Shown here one piece after another: positions 1 through 9,104 of a DNA stretch of 64,000 bases. Below the pieces are notes generated by a model that was given only the letters and a program-made list of their open reading frames with translations, made no database searches and was not told where the DNA came from. Position 1 is the first letter of the stretch; the number at the start of each line of letters is the position of its first letter. Made by a program: the position numbers and the translations under genes. Origin of the DNA: Limnobacter sp. SAORIC-580 (GTDB taxonomy: Bacteria > Pseudomonadota > Gammaproteobacteria > Burkholderiales > Burkholderiaceae_B); the NCBI RefSeq assembly GCF_013004065.1, contig NZ_CP053084.1:1116001-1180000 (forward strand), read 5' to 3'.

Positions 1-1336
1 CCGCACCAGTCCAAATCGGTACGCGCGAAAGCGGTATCAATTCCTGAAGGGTGTATTGCGAGGGTCGCTGGCTGATCTTGGACAACCAGGCGCGTTTCTC
101 TATTTCATCCAGCTCCGAGCCCATGATGGAATCCATGGTACGTCCTCGGCGGTTGGGTCCAGTGGATTTAATCACCAGGTTGTTCAGCCGTTCGCTGGCC
201 TGCGCCCATGCGGGTGATTCGCCGCACCACCAGCTGGGCACGCTGGGCAACAGCAAATCTTCTTGAAGGTAGTGTTGGCCCAGCCCCGGCATAAAGCCGT
301 GTATGGCCGGGCTTTCCAACCAGCCTGCGCCGGGCATATTGGCCATAACAACCCCACCGGTGCGAATGGCCTGCAACAGGCCAGGCACGCCCAGTTGGGA
401 ATCCTCGCGCAGCTCGAGCGGGTCTAGCCATTGGTCATCCGTTCTGCGAATCAATCCATCGATTGGCTCAAGTCCATTCACGGTTTTTAGAAACACATTG
501 TTGTTGCGCACAGTCAGGTCGCTGCCTTCAACCAGCGAAATACCCAGGTAACGCGCAAGGTAGGTGTGTTCAAAGTAAGTTTCGTTGTAGGGGCCAGGGG
601 TCAGCAGGGCGATGCGTGCATTTTCACCCTTGGGCGAAAGCCTGCGAATACCATCGATGTAGTCGCGGTAAAAACCGGCCAAATGCTGAATGTGCATTTC
701 TCGAAAGCCGCGTGTAAAACTGCGCGAAATACTCAGCCGGTTCTCAAGTGCATACCCAAGCCCGGAGGGAGCCTGCATGCGATGGGTGATCACCCACCAT
801 TTGCCATCCGGGCTGCGGCCGAGATCGAACGCCACCATGTGCAGCCACACCTTGTTAGGTGGTTCCGTGCCTTGCATTTGTGGCAGGTAGCCTGAATGCC
901 CAAAGACCAGGTCTGCCGGGAGCAGACCTTTGGAAAGCAATTCGCGCTTGCTATACACGTCGGCCATCATCGCATTCAACAGGCGCGCACGTTGGGCAAT
1001 GCCTGTTTGCAGTACCGCCCAATCAGCCTGGTCAATGATGAAAGGCAGCAAGTCGAGCGACCAAGGGCGCGAGGTGCCCTGTGCGTGGTCGGCGTACACA
1101 TTGTAGGTAATACCGTTGTCCCGAATTTGCTTGGCCAGGGCATTGAGCTTGCTGTCCAGATGGTCGCTAAGCCCAGTGGTGGGTAATCGGCTGACGAAAT
1201 CTGCCCATGCCGGGCGCAGAACACCTTTGACCGCCAGCTCGCTGTAGTACGCGCTGGTGCCTTGAAGGATGCTCTGCTGCCAGGGCACCTCGACATTTGC
1301 TAGGGTGGTGTTCGGGTTCGCGCTCAAAGCGGTCAC
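1..1336 (-). CDS. Circularly permuted ATP-grasp type 2 protein (DUF404/DUF407), 3' end outside the window
   Basis: The minus-strand frame reads open for about 445 codons from a GTG at 1336 to the window edge, so the C-terminus is missing. A TAG lies two codons upstream of the GTG, which makes GTG the natural start. The protein shows the conserved features of circularly permuted ATP-grasp enzymes of the DUF404/DUF407 type: GVLRPAW near the N-terminus, then NVYAD, RARLLNAMMADVY, PSGLGYALENRLSISR and GPYNETYFEH. Family members are predicted amide/peptide ligases and usually sit in an operon with an alpha-E protein and a transglutaminase. The DUF2126 transglutaminase gene lies 31 bp upstream on the same strand, so the pair is probably cotranscribed. 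An alpha-E domain, fused or separate, may follow beyond the window. The substrate is unknown. Confidence 0.88.
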   Translation of the reverse strand, partial: MTALSANPNTTLANVEVPWQQSILQGTSAYYSELAVKGVLRPAWADFVSRLPTTGLSDHLDSKLNALAKQIRDNGITYNVYADHAQGTSRPWSLDLLPFIIDQADWAVLQTGIAQRARLLNAMMADVYSKRELLSKGLLPADLVFGHSGYLPQMQGTEPPNKVWLHMVAFDLGRSPDGKWWVITHRMQAPSGLGYALENRLSISRSFTRGFREMHIQHLAGFYRDYIDGIRRLSPKGENARIALLTPGPYNETYFEHTYLARYLGISLVEGSDLTVRNNNVFLKTVNGLEPIDGLIRRTDDQWLDPLELREDSQLGVPGLLQAIRTGGVVMANMPGAGWLESPAIHGFMPGLGQHYLQEDLLLPSVPSWWCGESPAWAQASERLNNLVIKSTGPNRRGRTMDSIMGSELDEIEKRAWLSKISQRPSQYTLQELIPLSRVPIWTGA

Positions 1337-1367
1337 TGCCTAAAGTTCGGTGCCCTATTGTAAATGC

Positions 1368-4300
1368 CTAACACCATCTTAGGTCTAGTGTGATGGGGAA
1401 CTCGGGTCTTCCACTTGGGCTTTTTACACTAACCTTGCCATGGGTATGGCCCATGCGGAAGAAGCGGGTTAGACGTCGGCTTTCTGCTTCGAAGGCATTC
1501 ACCGGGAATAGGTCATAATTGCGCCCGCCCGGGTGGGCTACATGGTACTGGCAACCACCCAGGCTGCGGCCATTCCATGTGTCGATCAAATCGAACACCA
1601 AAGGGGTGTGTACGCCAATGGTGGGGTGCAGGGCATTGGGTGGTTGCCAGGCCCGGTAGCGCACGCCAGCCACGTATTCGCCCTCGGTGCCCGTGCTGTG
1701 CAGGGGCACTTTTACACCATTGCAGGTCAGGGTGTAGCGTTCATCGACAAAGTTTTTCACTTTCACTTCCAGGCGTTCAAGTGAGGAATCGACATACCGC
1801 ACAGTGCCACCGGGCGCGCCTTCCTCGCCCAATACGTGCCAGGGCTCTAGGGCGCTGAATAACTCCACCTCAACACCACGGCTGGAAAAGTCGCCCATCT
1901 TCGGAAAACGGAACGCAAAGTGCGGTGCAAACCAGTCCATCTGGAACGGGAAACCGGCAGCATTCAGATCGGCCACAACATCTGCGATGTCGTTTTTGAC
2001 GAAGGTGGAGAGCATGAACTGGTCGTGCAGGCGGGTACCCCATTTCACGAGCCTTGCCGTGTAAGGTGTTTTCCAGAATTTAGCGATCAGGGTGCGCAGC
2101 AGCAGTTGCTGCGCAAGGCTCATTTGAGCATTGGGTGGCATCTCGAACGCACGCAACTCAAGCAGGCCCAAGCGGCCTGTGGAGGTGTCTGGGCTGTACA
2201 GCTTGTCGATACAAAATTCGCTGCGGTGGGTGTTACCTGTCGAATCGATCAGAATGTTGCGCAAAAGGCGGTCGATAATCCACGGTGGCGGGTTGCCTCC
2301 GTGCTTTTGCATTTGCCGATCCAGCTCAGTGAGTGCCAGTTCAAGTTCATGCACTTGGTCGCTGCGTGCTTCGTCTACGCGCGGGGCCTGGCTGGTCGGA
2401 CCAATAAACAGGCCTGAGAACAAATACGACAAGCCAGGGTGGTTGTGCCAGTAACGAAGCAGGCTGCCCAGCAAATCAGGGCGGCGCAAAAAAGGGCTGT
2501 GTTCGGGGGTTTCACCGCCCATCACGAAATGGTTGCCACCACCCGTGCCGCTGTGTCTGCCATCCAGCATGAATTTCTCGGTAGAAAGGCCAATGAGTCG
2601 CGCTTCCTCATACAAATTCGTGGTCAGGTGCAATAGTTCACCCCAGCTTTTGCTGGGTTGAACATTCACCTCCAGCACGCCTGGGTCGGGTGTAACTTGC
2701 AACATGGTCATCCGCTTGTCGCGCGGGGGCGGGTAACCCTCCAGCACCACAGGCTGATTCATCGCGTCGGCGGTGTCTTCAATTCTGGCTACCAGTTCAA
2801 GATAATCGTCGAGTACCTCGAGTGGGGGCATGAACACATACAAATGTCCGTTGCGTGCCTGCACACACATGGCAGTTCGTACAATGTGGGTGGCTGACTC
2901 TTTCAGCACAGGTGTTGTGTCATCGGCCTGGCTGGTTTTCACGCCCGGTTTTTGAAGGGCCACGCGTGAAGGAGCAGGGGGTGCGAACGGGTCGGCAGGA
3001 ATGGTGTATGGATAGTCCTTTTTAGCCACCCAGGGTTGTGAATCCAGCGGCAGGCGATAGCCCATGGGTGAATCGCCGGGAATCAGGTACATGCGTTCGT
3101 CGCGCAGAAACCATCGCCCTGTGCGCCATCGGCCTTTGGCCGACTGAATGGGCAGGCAATAGCCCACTTCCTCAGTTAAACCCTGAGTAAACACCTTGTT
3201 CAGGCGCTTGCGCTCAAGTGGGTCGTCCAGCCTTGAATCGAATGGGTCCACATTCACAGGCAGTTTGCGCTCGCGCCACATGTAATACCAGGCGTCTTCG
3301 AAACCAGGCATCACGTAGCGCGGGTGTAGCCCCAAGCGGCCGCACAACCCTTCCATAAACTGTTTGGCGGTGGCGTTGTTGGATTTGCCGTCCGCTTGTT
3401 CATGGCTGAGCAGTTGCGGGTTTTTCCAGATTGGCTCACCGCTTTTCAGCCAGTACAGCGAAAGTGCCCAACGCGGCAACTGCTCGCCGGGGTACCACTT
3501 GCCTTGACCAAAGTGATACAGGCCGCCCTTGCCATAATATTTGGCGAGCTTGTTCAGCATCTTGATGCCGTAATCGCGTTTGGTGGGCCCCAGTGCATCA
3601 ATATTCCACTCAGCAGCACCCCGGTCGGTGTTGGCCACAAAAGTGGGTTCGCCACCCATGGTCAGGCGTACATCCAGTGCGTCAAGTGCTTTGTCCACTT
3701 CAAAGCCCAGTGCTTCAATGCCCTTCCATTGCTCATCAGAATAAGGTTTGCTGGTGCGTGGCGATTCATACACGCGCTCCACGCTCATTTCATGTTCAAA
3801 CTCAACTTCGCATTCATCCAGCGTTCCGGTGATGGGTGCTGCGCTGCTGGGTTCAGGTGTGCAGGCCAATGGGATGTGGCCCTCTCCGGCCAATAAGCCT
3901 GAAGTGGGGTCGAGGCCAATCCAGCCAGCACCGGGCAAATACACTTCGCACCAGGCATGCAGGTCCGTGAAATCTTTCTCTGGGCCATCGGGGCCGTCGA
4001 TGGCTTTGACGTCGCTGGTCAGTTGAATCAGGTAGCCCGAGGCAAACCTGGCCGCCATGCCCAGTCTGCGGAAAATTTGTACCATCAGCCATGCGGTATC
4101 TCGGCAGGAACCAGAGCCATTGCTCAGTGTTTCATCGGGTGTTTGTACCCCTGGCTCCATGCGGATCAGGTACTTGATTCGCTTTGCCAAATCCTGATTC
4201 AGGCCGACTAGAAAATCGATGGTCTTAACCCGGCTCAAGTTCATCTCGGCCATGTAGGCGTTAAAAGCCTTGCCTGTGTGGCAGGGCACCAGGTAAGGCG

Positions 4301-4643
4301 CCAGTTCCTGGTCCAGTGATTCGTCGTATTTGAAGGGGAAGAATTCGGCCGCTTCTTCGAGGAAAAAATCGAAGGGATTCAGCACTGACATTTCAGCCAC
4401 AAGGTCCACCGCGATTTCCAGCATCTCGGTGCGCTCTGGAAATATCAAGCGCCCCATGTAATTGCTTTGCGGGTCTTGTTGCCAATTGATGAAGTGGGTT
4501 TGCGGCAACACCTTCATGCTGTAGGAGAGAATGCGCGTGCGGCAGTGCGGGGCTGGGCGTAAACGCACCACTTGGGGGCCCAGGTTGATCAGGCGATCGT
4601 AGCGGTAGCGTGTAATATGGCGCAGAGCAACGTGAATAGACAC
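1368..4643 (-). CDS. Transglutaminase-like protein with DUF2126 domain
   Basis: A protein of 1091 aa with an N-terminal transglutaminase/protease-like domain (residues about 1-290) followed by a long DUF2126 region. The Cys-His-Asp triad is visible as C180 (GSGSCRDTAW), H229 (DLHAWCEVY) and D245 (WIGLDPTSG). The GTG at 4643 is preferred because it gives SIHVALRHITRYRYDR, matching the usual family N-terminus; a TTG at 4676 would add 11 residues. The gene is the first of an operon with the ATP-grasp gene, and the gap to it is only 31 bp. This pairing is widespread in proteobacteria and is predicted to make or modify a peptide, but the substrate is not established. The gene is divergent from the flavin-oxidase-like gene at 4703, with 59 bp between the starts. 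Confidence 0.9.
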   Translation of the reverse strand: MSIHVALRHITRYRYDRLINLGPQVVRLRPAPHCRTRILSYSMKVLPQTHFINWQQDPQSNYMGRLIFPERTEMLEIAVDLVAEMSVLNPFDFFLEEAAEFFPFKYDESLDQELAPYLVPCHTGKAFNAYMAEMNLSRVKTIDFLVGLNQDLAKRIKYLIRMEPGVQTPDETLSNGSGSCRDTAWLMVQIFRRLGMAARFASGYLIQLTSDVKAIDGPDGPEKDFTDLHAWCEVYLPGAGWIGLDPTSGLLAGEGHIPLACTPEPSSAAPITGTLDECEVEFEHEMSVERVYESPRTSKPYSDEQWKGIEALGFEVDKALDALDVRLTMGGEPTFVANTDRGAAEWNIDALGPTKRDYGIKMLNKLAKYYGKGGLYHFGQGKWYPGEQLPRWALSLYWLKSGEPIWKNPQLLSHEQADGKSNNATAKQFMEGLCGRLGLHPRYVMPGFEDAWYYMWRERKLPVNVDPFDSRLDDPLERKRLNKVFTQGLTEEVGYCLPIQSAKGRWRTGRWFLRDERMYLIPGDSPMGYRLPLDSQPWVAKKDYPYTIPADPFAPPAPSRVALQKPGVKTSQADDTTPVLKESATHIVRTAMCVQARNGHLYVFMPPLEVLDDYLELVARIEDTADAMNQPVVLEGYPPPRDKRMTMLQVTPDPGVLEVNVQPSKSWGELLHLTTNLYEEARLIGLSTEKFMLDGRHSGTGGGNHFVMGGETPEHSPFLRRPDLLGSLLRYWHNHPGLSYLFSGLFIGPTSQAPRVDEARSDQVHELELALTELDRQMQKHGGNPPPWIIDRLLRNILIDSTGNTHRSEFCIDKLYSPDTSTGRLGLLELRAFEMPPNAQMSLAQQLLLRTLIAKFWKTPYTARLVKWGTRLHDQFMLSTFVKNDIADVVADLNAAGFPFQMDWFAPHFAFRFPKMGDFSSRGVEVELFSALEPWHVLGEEGAPGGTVRYVDSSLERLEVKVKNFVDERYTLTCNGVKVPLHSTGTEGEYVAGVRYRAWQPPNALHPTIGVHTPLVFDLIDTWNGRSLGGCQYHVAHPGGRNYDLFPVNAFEAESRRLTRFFRMGHTHGKVSVKSPSGRPEFPITLDLRWC

Positions 4644-4702
4644 TGTGTAATCCCAAAAATGAAGCCGAACAAACAAAACCCGTTTACAGCATGGAGAGAA
4701 GC

Positions 4703-5248
4703 ATGAACCATGCCGAAGAAATCTGGAAAACTTTGGTGCGCGCCACGGTGGACAAAAAACACCCTTGGCGTGTCGTGGGTTTCAGCACGGCAGGCCCGAA
4801 GGGACCCCAAGTGCGCTCGGTCATCTTGAGGGCAGCAAACACGGACGATCATCAACTGGTGTTTTACACCGATCGCCGAAGCCAGAAAATGGCCGATATT
4901 GCCCACGACTCACGTGTGGCGCTTTTGTTTTGGAACCCACGCAGCAACACCCAGCTTCGAGTATGTGGCATTGCAGCGCCGCAGACCAGTGAATTGATTG
5001 TGAACAGTCTTTGGGCACGTATCCCCGAATATGCCCGAAAAGACTACGCAACCCTGAGCGCCCCCGGTGACGCACTCACTGGGGGCGATCTGGTGTACGA
5101 CCTTGATACAGCGCGCGCCAACTTTGTGGTGTTGAACGTGAAAGTATTGAGTCTTGAACTGCTGGAATTGAAACGGGAAGGGCATGTCAGGTTTCGTTGC
5201 GATCTTGACGAAACCGGACACTGGATTCATCAAAACATGATTCCCTGA
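4703..5248 (+). CDS. Pyridoxamine 5'-phosphate oxidase family flavoprotein
   Basis: A 181-aa protein with the split-barrel FMN-binding fold of the PNPOx-like family. Visible family features are GPQVRSVILR, a strand carrying LVFYTDRRSQKM (typical phosphate-binding turn), VALLFWNPRSNTQLRV, and a C-terminal LELLELKREGHVRFR segment. The length is shorter than a classical PdxH and the C-terminal PdxH signature is absent, so this is the general-stress or Alr4036-like subgroup rather than the vitamin B6 enzyme itself. The ATG at 4703 is chosen because GGAGAG lies 4 nt upstream of it, whereas the in-frame ATG at 4691 has no ribosome binding site. The substrate is not predictable from sequence. Confidence 0.8.
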   Translation: MNHAEEIWKTLVRATVDKKHPWRVVGFSTAGPKGPQVRSVILRAANTDDHQLVFYTDRRSQKMADIAHDSRVALLFWNPRSNTQLRVCGIAAPQTSELIVNSLWARIPEYARKDYATLSAPGDALTGGDLVYDLDTARANFVVLNVKVLSLELLELKREGHVRFRCDLDETGHWIHQNMIP

Positions 5249-5302
5249 GGGTATCCTAAACTTTGGATTTTTTTGAGCAGTCAGCAAAGTGAGGTTTTAG
5301 CC

Positions 5303-6154
5303 ATGAGCGACACGAAATATACACCACCCAAGGTTTGGGTGTGGGACAAGGAAAGCGGCGGCAAGTTTGCGAATATCAATCGCCCGATTGCCGGTGCCAC
5401 GCACAACAAAGAATTGCCAGTTGGCGAGCATCCCTTGCAGCTTTATTCTCTGGCCACTCCCAATGGCGTGAAGGTCACTGTGATGCTGGAAGAATTGCTG
5501 GCTCTCGGCCACACAGGTGCTGAATACGACGCCTGGTTGATCAATATTTCCAACGGCGACCAGTTCAGCAGTGGCTTCGTGGAAGTGAACCCCAACAGCA
5601 AAATTCCAGCCTTGCTGGACCGCAGTATCAGCCCCGCTACGCGAGTATTTGAGTCGGGGTCTATCCTGTTGTACCTCGCCGAGAAGTTCAGGGCATTCTT
5701 GCCCACCGACCCAGCCAAACGAACAGAAACCTTGTCGTGGCTGTTCTGGCAAATGGGCAGTGCGCCCATGCTGGGTGGTGGTTTTGGACACTTTTACGCG
5801 TATGCGCCCGAGAAGTATGAGTACCCGATCAACCGCTACGCGATGGAAGTGAAACGACAACTGGATGTGCTGGATCGTCAGCTGGCCGACCACGAGTACA
5901 TTTCTGGCAGTGAGTACACGATTGCGGACATGGCCATTTGGCCTTGGTACGGTGCATTGGTCACCAACAAGGTGTACGAGGCTGCCGAGTTTCTGGAGGC
6001 CCACACATACACCAATGTGCTGCGCTGGACCCATGAAATTGCCAAACGGCCAGCGGTTATTCGTGGGCGAATGGTGAATCGCGCTTGGGGTGAGCCCAAT
6101 GAGCAGGTGCTTGAGCGGCACAGTGCCAGCGATTTCGACGGCAAAGCCATTTAA
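5303..6154 (+). CDS. yghU: Glutathione S-transferase, YghU type
   Basis: A 283-aa protein of the Nu-class glutathione transferases typified by E. coli YghU, which have disulfide-bond reductase activity toward organic hydroperoxides and disulfides using two glutathiones. It shares strings characteristic of YghU: KVWVWDKESGGKFANINRP, HPLQLYSL, TPNGVKVTVMLEELLALG, FSSGFVEVNPNSKIPAL, RVFESGSILLYLAEKF and EYTIADMAIWPW. The thioredoxin-like domain covers roughly residues 45-135 and the helical domain the rest. The long N-terminal arm before HPLQLY is typical of this subgroup. The ATG at 5303 has GTGAGG 8 nt upstream and gives the family N-terminus. It is probably a cytosolic housekeeping gene transcribed alone. 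Confidence 0.93.
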   Translation: MSDTKYTPPKVWVWDKESGGKFANINRPIAGATHNKELPVGEHPLQLYSLATPNGVKVTVMLEELLALGHTGAEYDAWLINISNGDQFSSGFVEVNPNSKIPALLDRSISPATRVFESGSILLYLAEKFRAFLPTDPAKRTETLSWLFWQMGSAPMLGGGFGHFYAYAPEKYEYPINRYAMEVKRQLDVLDRQLADHEYISGSEYTIADMAIWPWYGALVTNKVYEAAEFLEAHTYTNVLRWTHEIAKRPAVIRGRMVNRAWGEPNEQVLERHSASDFDGKAI

Positions 6155-6210
6155 CGGCCGCCGGCTGGGGCACAATGTGCCCTTTCTTTGATTGGCAGTG
6201 GAGTTTTATT

Positions 6211-6606
6211 GTGTACAAACTTGCGTTTGCATTGGTAGTGGCTGGTTTGGCGGGTTGTGCGTCAACCCATGATTTGTCCAAAGGCAGCAACATGCTGGGC
6301 GGTGGTTACAAACAAGAGGAAATGGGTCCAGGCTTGTTTTACATTTACGCTCGCTCAAACCACGCCCCTTGGACCAATCTTGAAGCCGCCCGGACAACAT
6401 GGCGTACCGGAGCGGAGCGGGCTTGCGCGTCTGCTGAGTATGATGAACTCGCCATTGAGGAAAAGGAGAAAGACACCGGTCTGCAAAACAGCGCAGGTGT
6501 GCGTTATCTGGTGACTGAGCGAACCGGGTATGCCAAATGCGATTCATCGACCTTAAGCAACAGCGAAATCACCAATATCATCAACAAAGATTCAGCCATC
6601 CGTTGA
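6211..6606 (+). CDS. Small lipoprotein, unknown function
   Basis: A 131-aa protein with a clear lipoprotein signal: a Lys after the start, a hydrophobic stretch, and the lipobox LAGC followed by AST, so the mature form should be lipidated at Cys15 and membrane-anchored. The GTG at 6211 is preferred because GGAG lies 7 nt upstream and because it places the signal at the N-terminus; an ATG at 6175 would put charged residues before it. The mature part has two cysteines (in ERACAS and YAKCDS) that could form a disulfide, and no recognised domain. Its TGA overlaps the ATG of the downstream beta-lactamase (TGATG), so the two are translationally coupled. A function linked to the beta-lactamase or the envelope is only an inference. 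Confidence 0.7.
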   Translation: MYKLAFALVVAGLAGCASTHDLSKGSNMLGGGYKQEEMGPGLFYIYARSNHAPWTNLEAARTTWRTGAERACASAEYDELAIEEKEKDTGLQNSAGVRYLVTERTGYAKCDSSTLSNSEITNIINKDSAIR

Positions 6607-7436
6607 TGGCGCAGATTCGGTCAAAGACCTTCCATGGAGCGGTTCTTTTATTCCTTGGGGTCTTTGCCTTTTGTTCTGCTTGGGCCAACGACTCCCCGAT
6701 TCCACGCTATGTAGAACGCACAGATTGGCAATCGATATTTGATCAGTATCAAGCCAAGGGAACGATTGTGGTGCTGGATGCGCGGGGGGTTGATCCCGTC
6801 TATCAGGTATTCAATACTGAACGCGCAAAAACACCTTACCTTCCAGCGTCCACATACAAAATTCCACACGCCTTGATTGCGCTTGAAGAAGGCGTGGTTA
6901 AGGATGAATTCCAGATTTTTGAGTGGGATGGTACAAAGCGCGAGTTCGATCTCTGGAATGCCGACCAGAATTTGCGCTCCTCCATGCGTGGTTCCGTGGT
7001 GTGGGTGTACCAGTGGATTGCCCGACAAATTTCTGAAGACAATGCACGCCGGTACTTGCGTTTGTCTGCTTATGGGAATGCGGACCCCAGTGGTGGTAAG
7101 GACGGCTACTGGCTGGATGGCAACATTCGAATCAATGCATTTGAGCAGATTGCGTTTCTTCAAAAGCTGTACGCCAATCGCTTACCATTTAAAGTAGAAC
7201 ATCAAAGGCTGGTGAAAGACATCATCGTTCTCGAGGCCCAAAAAGAATGGATCCTGCGAGGCAAAACCGGCTGGGAAGGTCGGTTCGGCTGGTGGGTTGG
7301 GTACGTTGAGTGGTCCAGTGGCCCAGTCTATTTCGCTTTGAATATGGACACACCCAACCGGGTTCAGGATTTGTACAAGCGCGAGGCCATTGGGCGGGCT
7401 ATTCTTCACTCCATGAAGGCGTTGCCGAAGCCTTGA
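6606..7436 (+). CDS. Class D (OXA-type) beta-lactamase
   Basis: A 276-aa protein with a hydrophobic signal sequence (residues about 8-27, ending near SAWA) and all diagnostic class D motifs: STYK at 82-85 (nucleophile Ser82 and the lysine that is carboxylated in this class), SVV at 130-132, YGN at 156-158, a tryptophan at 169 in the position of the OXA active-site Trp, and KTG at 220-222. It should hydrolyse beta-lactams in the periplasm, but the substrate range cannot be read from sequence. The ATG at 6606 overlaps the stop codon of the lipoprotein gene; an upstream in-frame start at 6537 would add 23 polar residues before the signal and is unlikely. There are no IS elements, integron sites or other resistance genes nearby, so it appears to be a resident chromosomal gene. 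Confidence 0.92.
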   Translation: MAQIRSKTFHGAVLLFLGVFAFCSAWANDSPIPRYVERTDWQSIFDQYQAKGTIVVLDARGVDPVYQVFNTERAKTPYLPASTYKIPHALIALEEGVVKDEFQIFEWDGTKREFDLWNADQNLRSSMRGSVVWVYQWIARQISEDNARRYLRLSAYGNADPSGGKDGYWLDGNIRINAFEQIAFLQKLYANRLPFKVEHQRLVKDIIVLEAQKEWILRGKTGWEGRFGWWVGYVEWSSGPVYFALNMDTPNRVQDLYKREAIGRAILHSMKALPKP

Positions 7437-7506
7437 AATGATTAGGTCGCCTGCCTGTGCCAGAGTATATTGGTGCACACGTCAGATGATTGGCGATAAA
7501 AACAAA

Positions 7507-7537
7507 GGCGGTTTCAGCTCTCGCTGAAAATACCGCC
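7507..7537 (+). other. Stem-loop in the leader of the phospholipase D gene
   Basis: GGCGG and TTCAGC pair with GCTGAA and CCGCC around a TCTC loop, interrupted by a small internal loop. No T-run follows on the plus strand, so it is not a canonical terminator in that direction. It ends 16 nt before the ATG at 7554 and could affect translation start or end the upstream transcript weakly. Confidence 0.4.
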
Positions 7538-7553
7538 CACAGGTCGGGCAAAC

Positions 7554-9104
7554 ATGTTCAACACCGTGAAATTCTCACTGATTGCATTGCTGCTGGCGGG
7601 GTTTCTGCAAGGTTGTGCCTTGCCCCAGCTAAGCGACCGTACCCAATCCAGCGCGCTCAGTCCACAACTGGCCCGCGAAACGACACTTGGAAAATCCCTG
7701 GCTGACCGGTTGGCACAGAATCGTGGCAAAGCCGGCATTTACCCCATTCAAGATCCCAAGCAGGCTTTTGCCAGCCGTGTTGCATTGGCGCGCGCTGCGC
7801 AGCGAACCATCGATATTCAATCGTATTTGTGGCGCAACGACACCACCGGCACCTTGATGTTGAATGAATTGTTCGCAGCGGCGGAACGCGGTGTGCGCGT
7901 GCGTTTGTTGCTTGACGACAATGGCATCACCGGCCTGGACAATCAGTTGAATCGGATTGATCGACACCCGAACATTGAAGTGCGTCTGTTCAATCCGTTT
8001 GTCATTCGCAATCCAAAGTGGCTTGGGTACATCACCGACTTTTCACGAGCCAATCGCCGAATGCACAACAAATCATTCACCGTGGACAATATGGTGACCA
8101 TCTCTGGCGGTCGCAACATCGGCGATGAGTATTTCGGTGCCACTGATGCAGAATTGTTCACCGATCTCGACATGTTGTGTGTTGGCACGGTGGTTGACGC
8201 TGTGTCTCGCGATTTTGATTTGTACTGGAAAAGTGATTCTGCTTATCCATCGAGCAAAATTCTATTGCCCACCGAATCCACAGTGTTGGATCAACTCGAC
8301 AGCGAGAAGTTAAGCGCAGAGCAGCAAGAGCGTGCTGCGGTTTACACGACACAGGTTCGCGAATCGGTGTTTTTGCAGGAATTTTTGAGCGGAAAATTAC
8401 CTCTGCAGTGGACCGAAGTACGCATGGTCAGCGATGACCCTGCCAAAGGTTTGGACGAAGCCAGTCGGGAGGACTACCTGGTCGCGGAGCTTCGGGATTT
8501 CATCGCCGAGCCGAAATTCAGTTTGAGTGTGGTGTCGCCGTACTTTGTCCCCACTGAGAAGGGCGTGGCTTTCTTTTCGCGCTTGGCCAAGGCTGGTGTG
8601 AATGTACAGATTTTGACGAATTCTCTGGAGGCCACCGATGTGGCTGCAGTGCACTCGGGTTACGCAAAAACGCGCGTGGAGTTGTTGAAAGCCGGTGTTA
8701 AGCTGTTTGAATTGAAAAGCAGTGCAGGGGTGCAAAACAAGCGGCAGGGTAAGCGCAATTCGATGCTTGGAAGTTCTGGTTCGAGCCTGCACACTAAAAC
8801 TTTTTCAGTGGATGGTTCGCGTGTGTTTGTGGGGTCGTTTAATTTTGATCCGCGATCAGTGAACCTGAATACCGAGATGGGCTTTTTGATACAGAGCACG
8901 GCATTGGCCACGCAGATTGATTTGGCATTTCAGGCTTTGCCAACCATGGCCTATGAGGTGCGGCTTGATGACGATGACTCGTTGGTGTGGATAGAGCGGG
9001 ATGGTGGCCAGGAAATTCGGCATGACCTGGAGCCCAAGGCCACCACATGGCGCAAAATCGTCGTGTTTTTCTACTCTTTGCTGCCCATCAACGATTTGTT
9101 GTAA
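7554..9104 (+). CDS. Phospholipase D family lipoprotein, cardiolipin synthase C-like
   Basis: A 516-aa protein with a lipoprotein signal (lipobox LQGC, Cys21) and two HKD phospholipase D motifs: H171-x-K173-x4-D178 followed by GGRNIGDEYF, and H413-x-K415-x4-D420 followed by VGSFNFDPRS. This architecture and length match the ClsC/YmdC group, which makes cardiolipin by transferring phosphatidyl groups between phospholipids. Unlike E. coli ClsC, it looks lipid-anchored, so the catalytic domain would face the periplasm. The ATG at 7554 is the only start that places the signal at the N-terminus. It is convergent with the isc operon; only the stop codons meet (9104/9105). Phosphatidyltransferase activity is the best guess; another PLD-family phosphodiesterase is possible. 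Confidence 0.87.
   Translation: MFNTVKFSLIALLLAGFLQGCALPQLSDRTQSSALSPQLARETTLGKSLADRLAQNRGKAGIYPIQDPKQAFASRVALARAAQRTIDIQSYLWRNDTTGTLMLNELFAAAERGVRVRLLLDDNGITGLDNQLNRIDRHPNIEVRLFNPFVIRNPKWLGYITDFSRANRRMHNKSFTVDNMVTISGGRNIGDEYFGATDAELFTDLDMLCVGTVVDAVSRDFDLYWKSDSAYPSSKILLPTESTVLDQLDSEKLSAEQQERAAVYTTQVRESVFLQEFLSGKLPLQWTEVRMVSDDPAKGLDEASREDYLVAELRDFIAEPKFSLSVVSPYFVPTEKGVAFFSRLAKAGVNVQILTNSLEATDVAAVHSGYAKTRVELLKAGVKLFELKSSAGVQNKRQGKRNSMLGSSGSSLHTKTFSVDGSRVFVGSFNFDPRSVNLNTEMGFLIQSTALATQIDLAFQALPTMAYEVRLDDDDSLVWIERDGGQEIRHDLEPKATTWRKIVVFFYSLLPINDLL

Noticed and set aside
6537..6605. Longer N-terminus for the beta-lactamase
   Set aside because: It would put a polar, Gln-rich stretch ahead of the signal peptide and lies inside the lipoprotein gene; the ATG at 6606 fits coupling and secretion.
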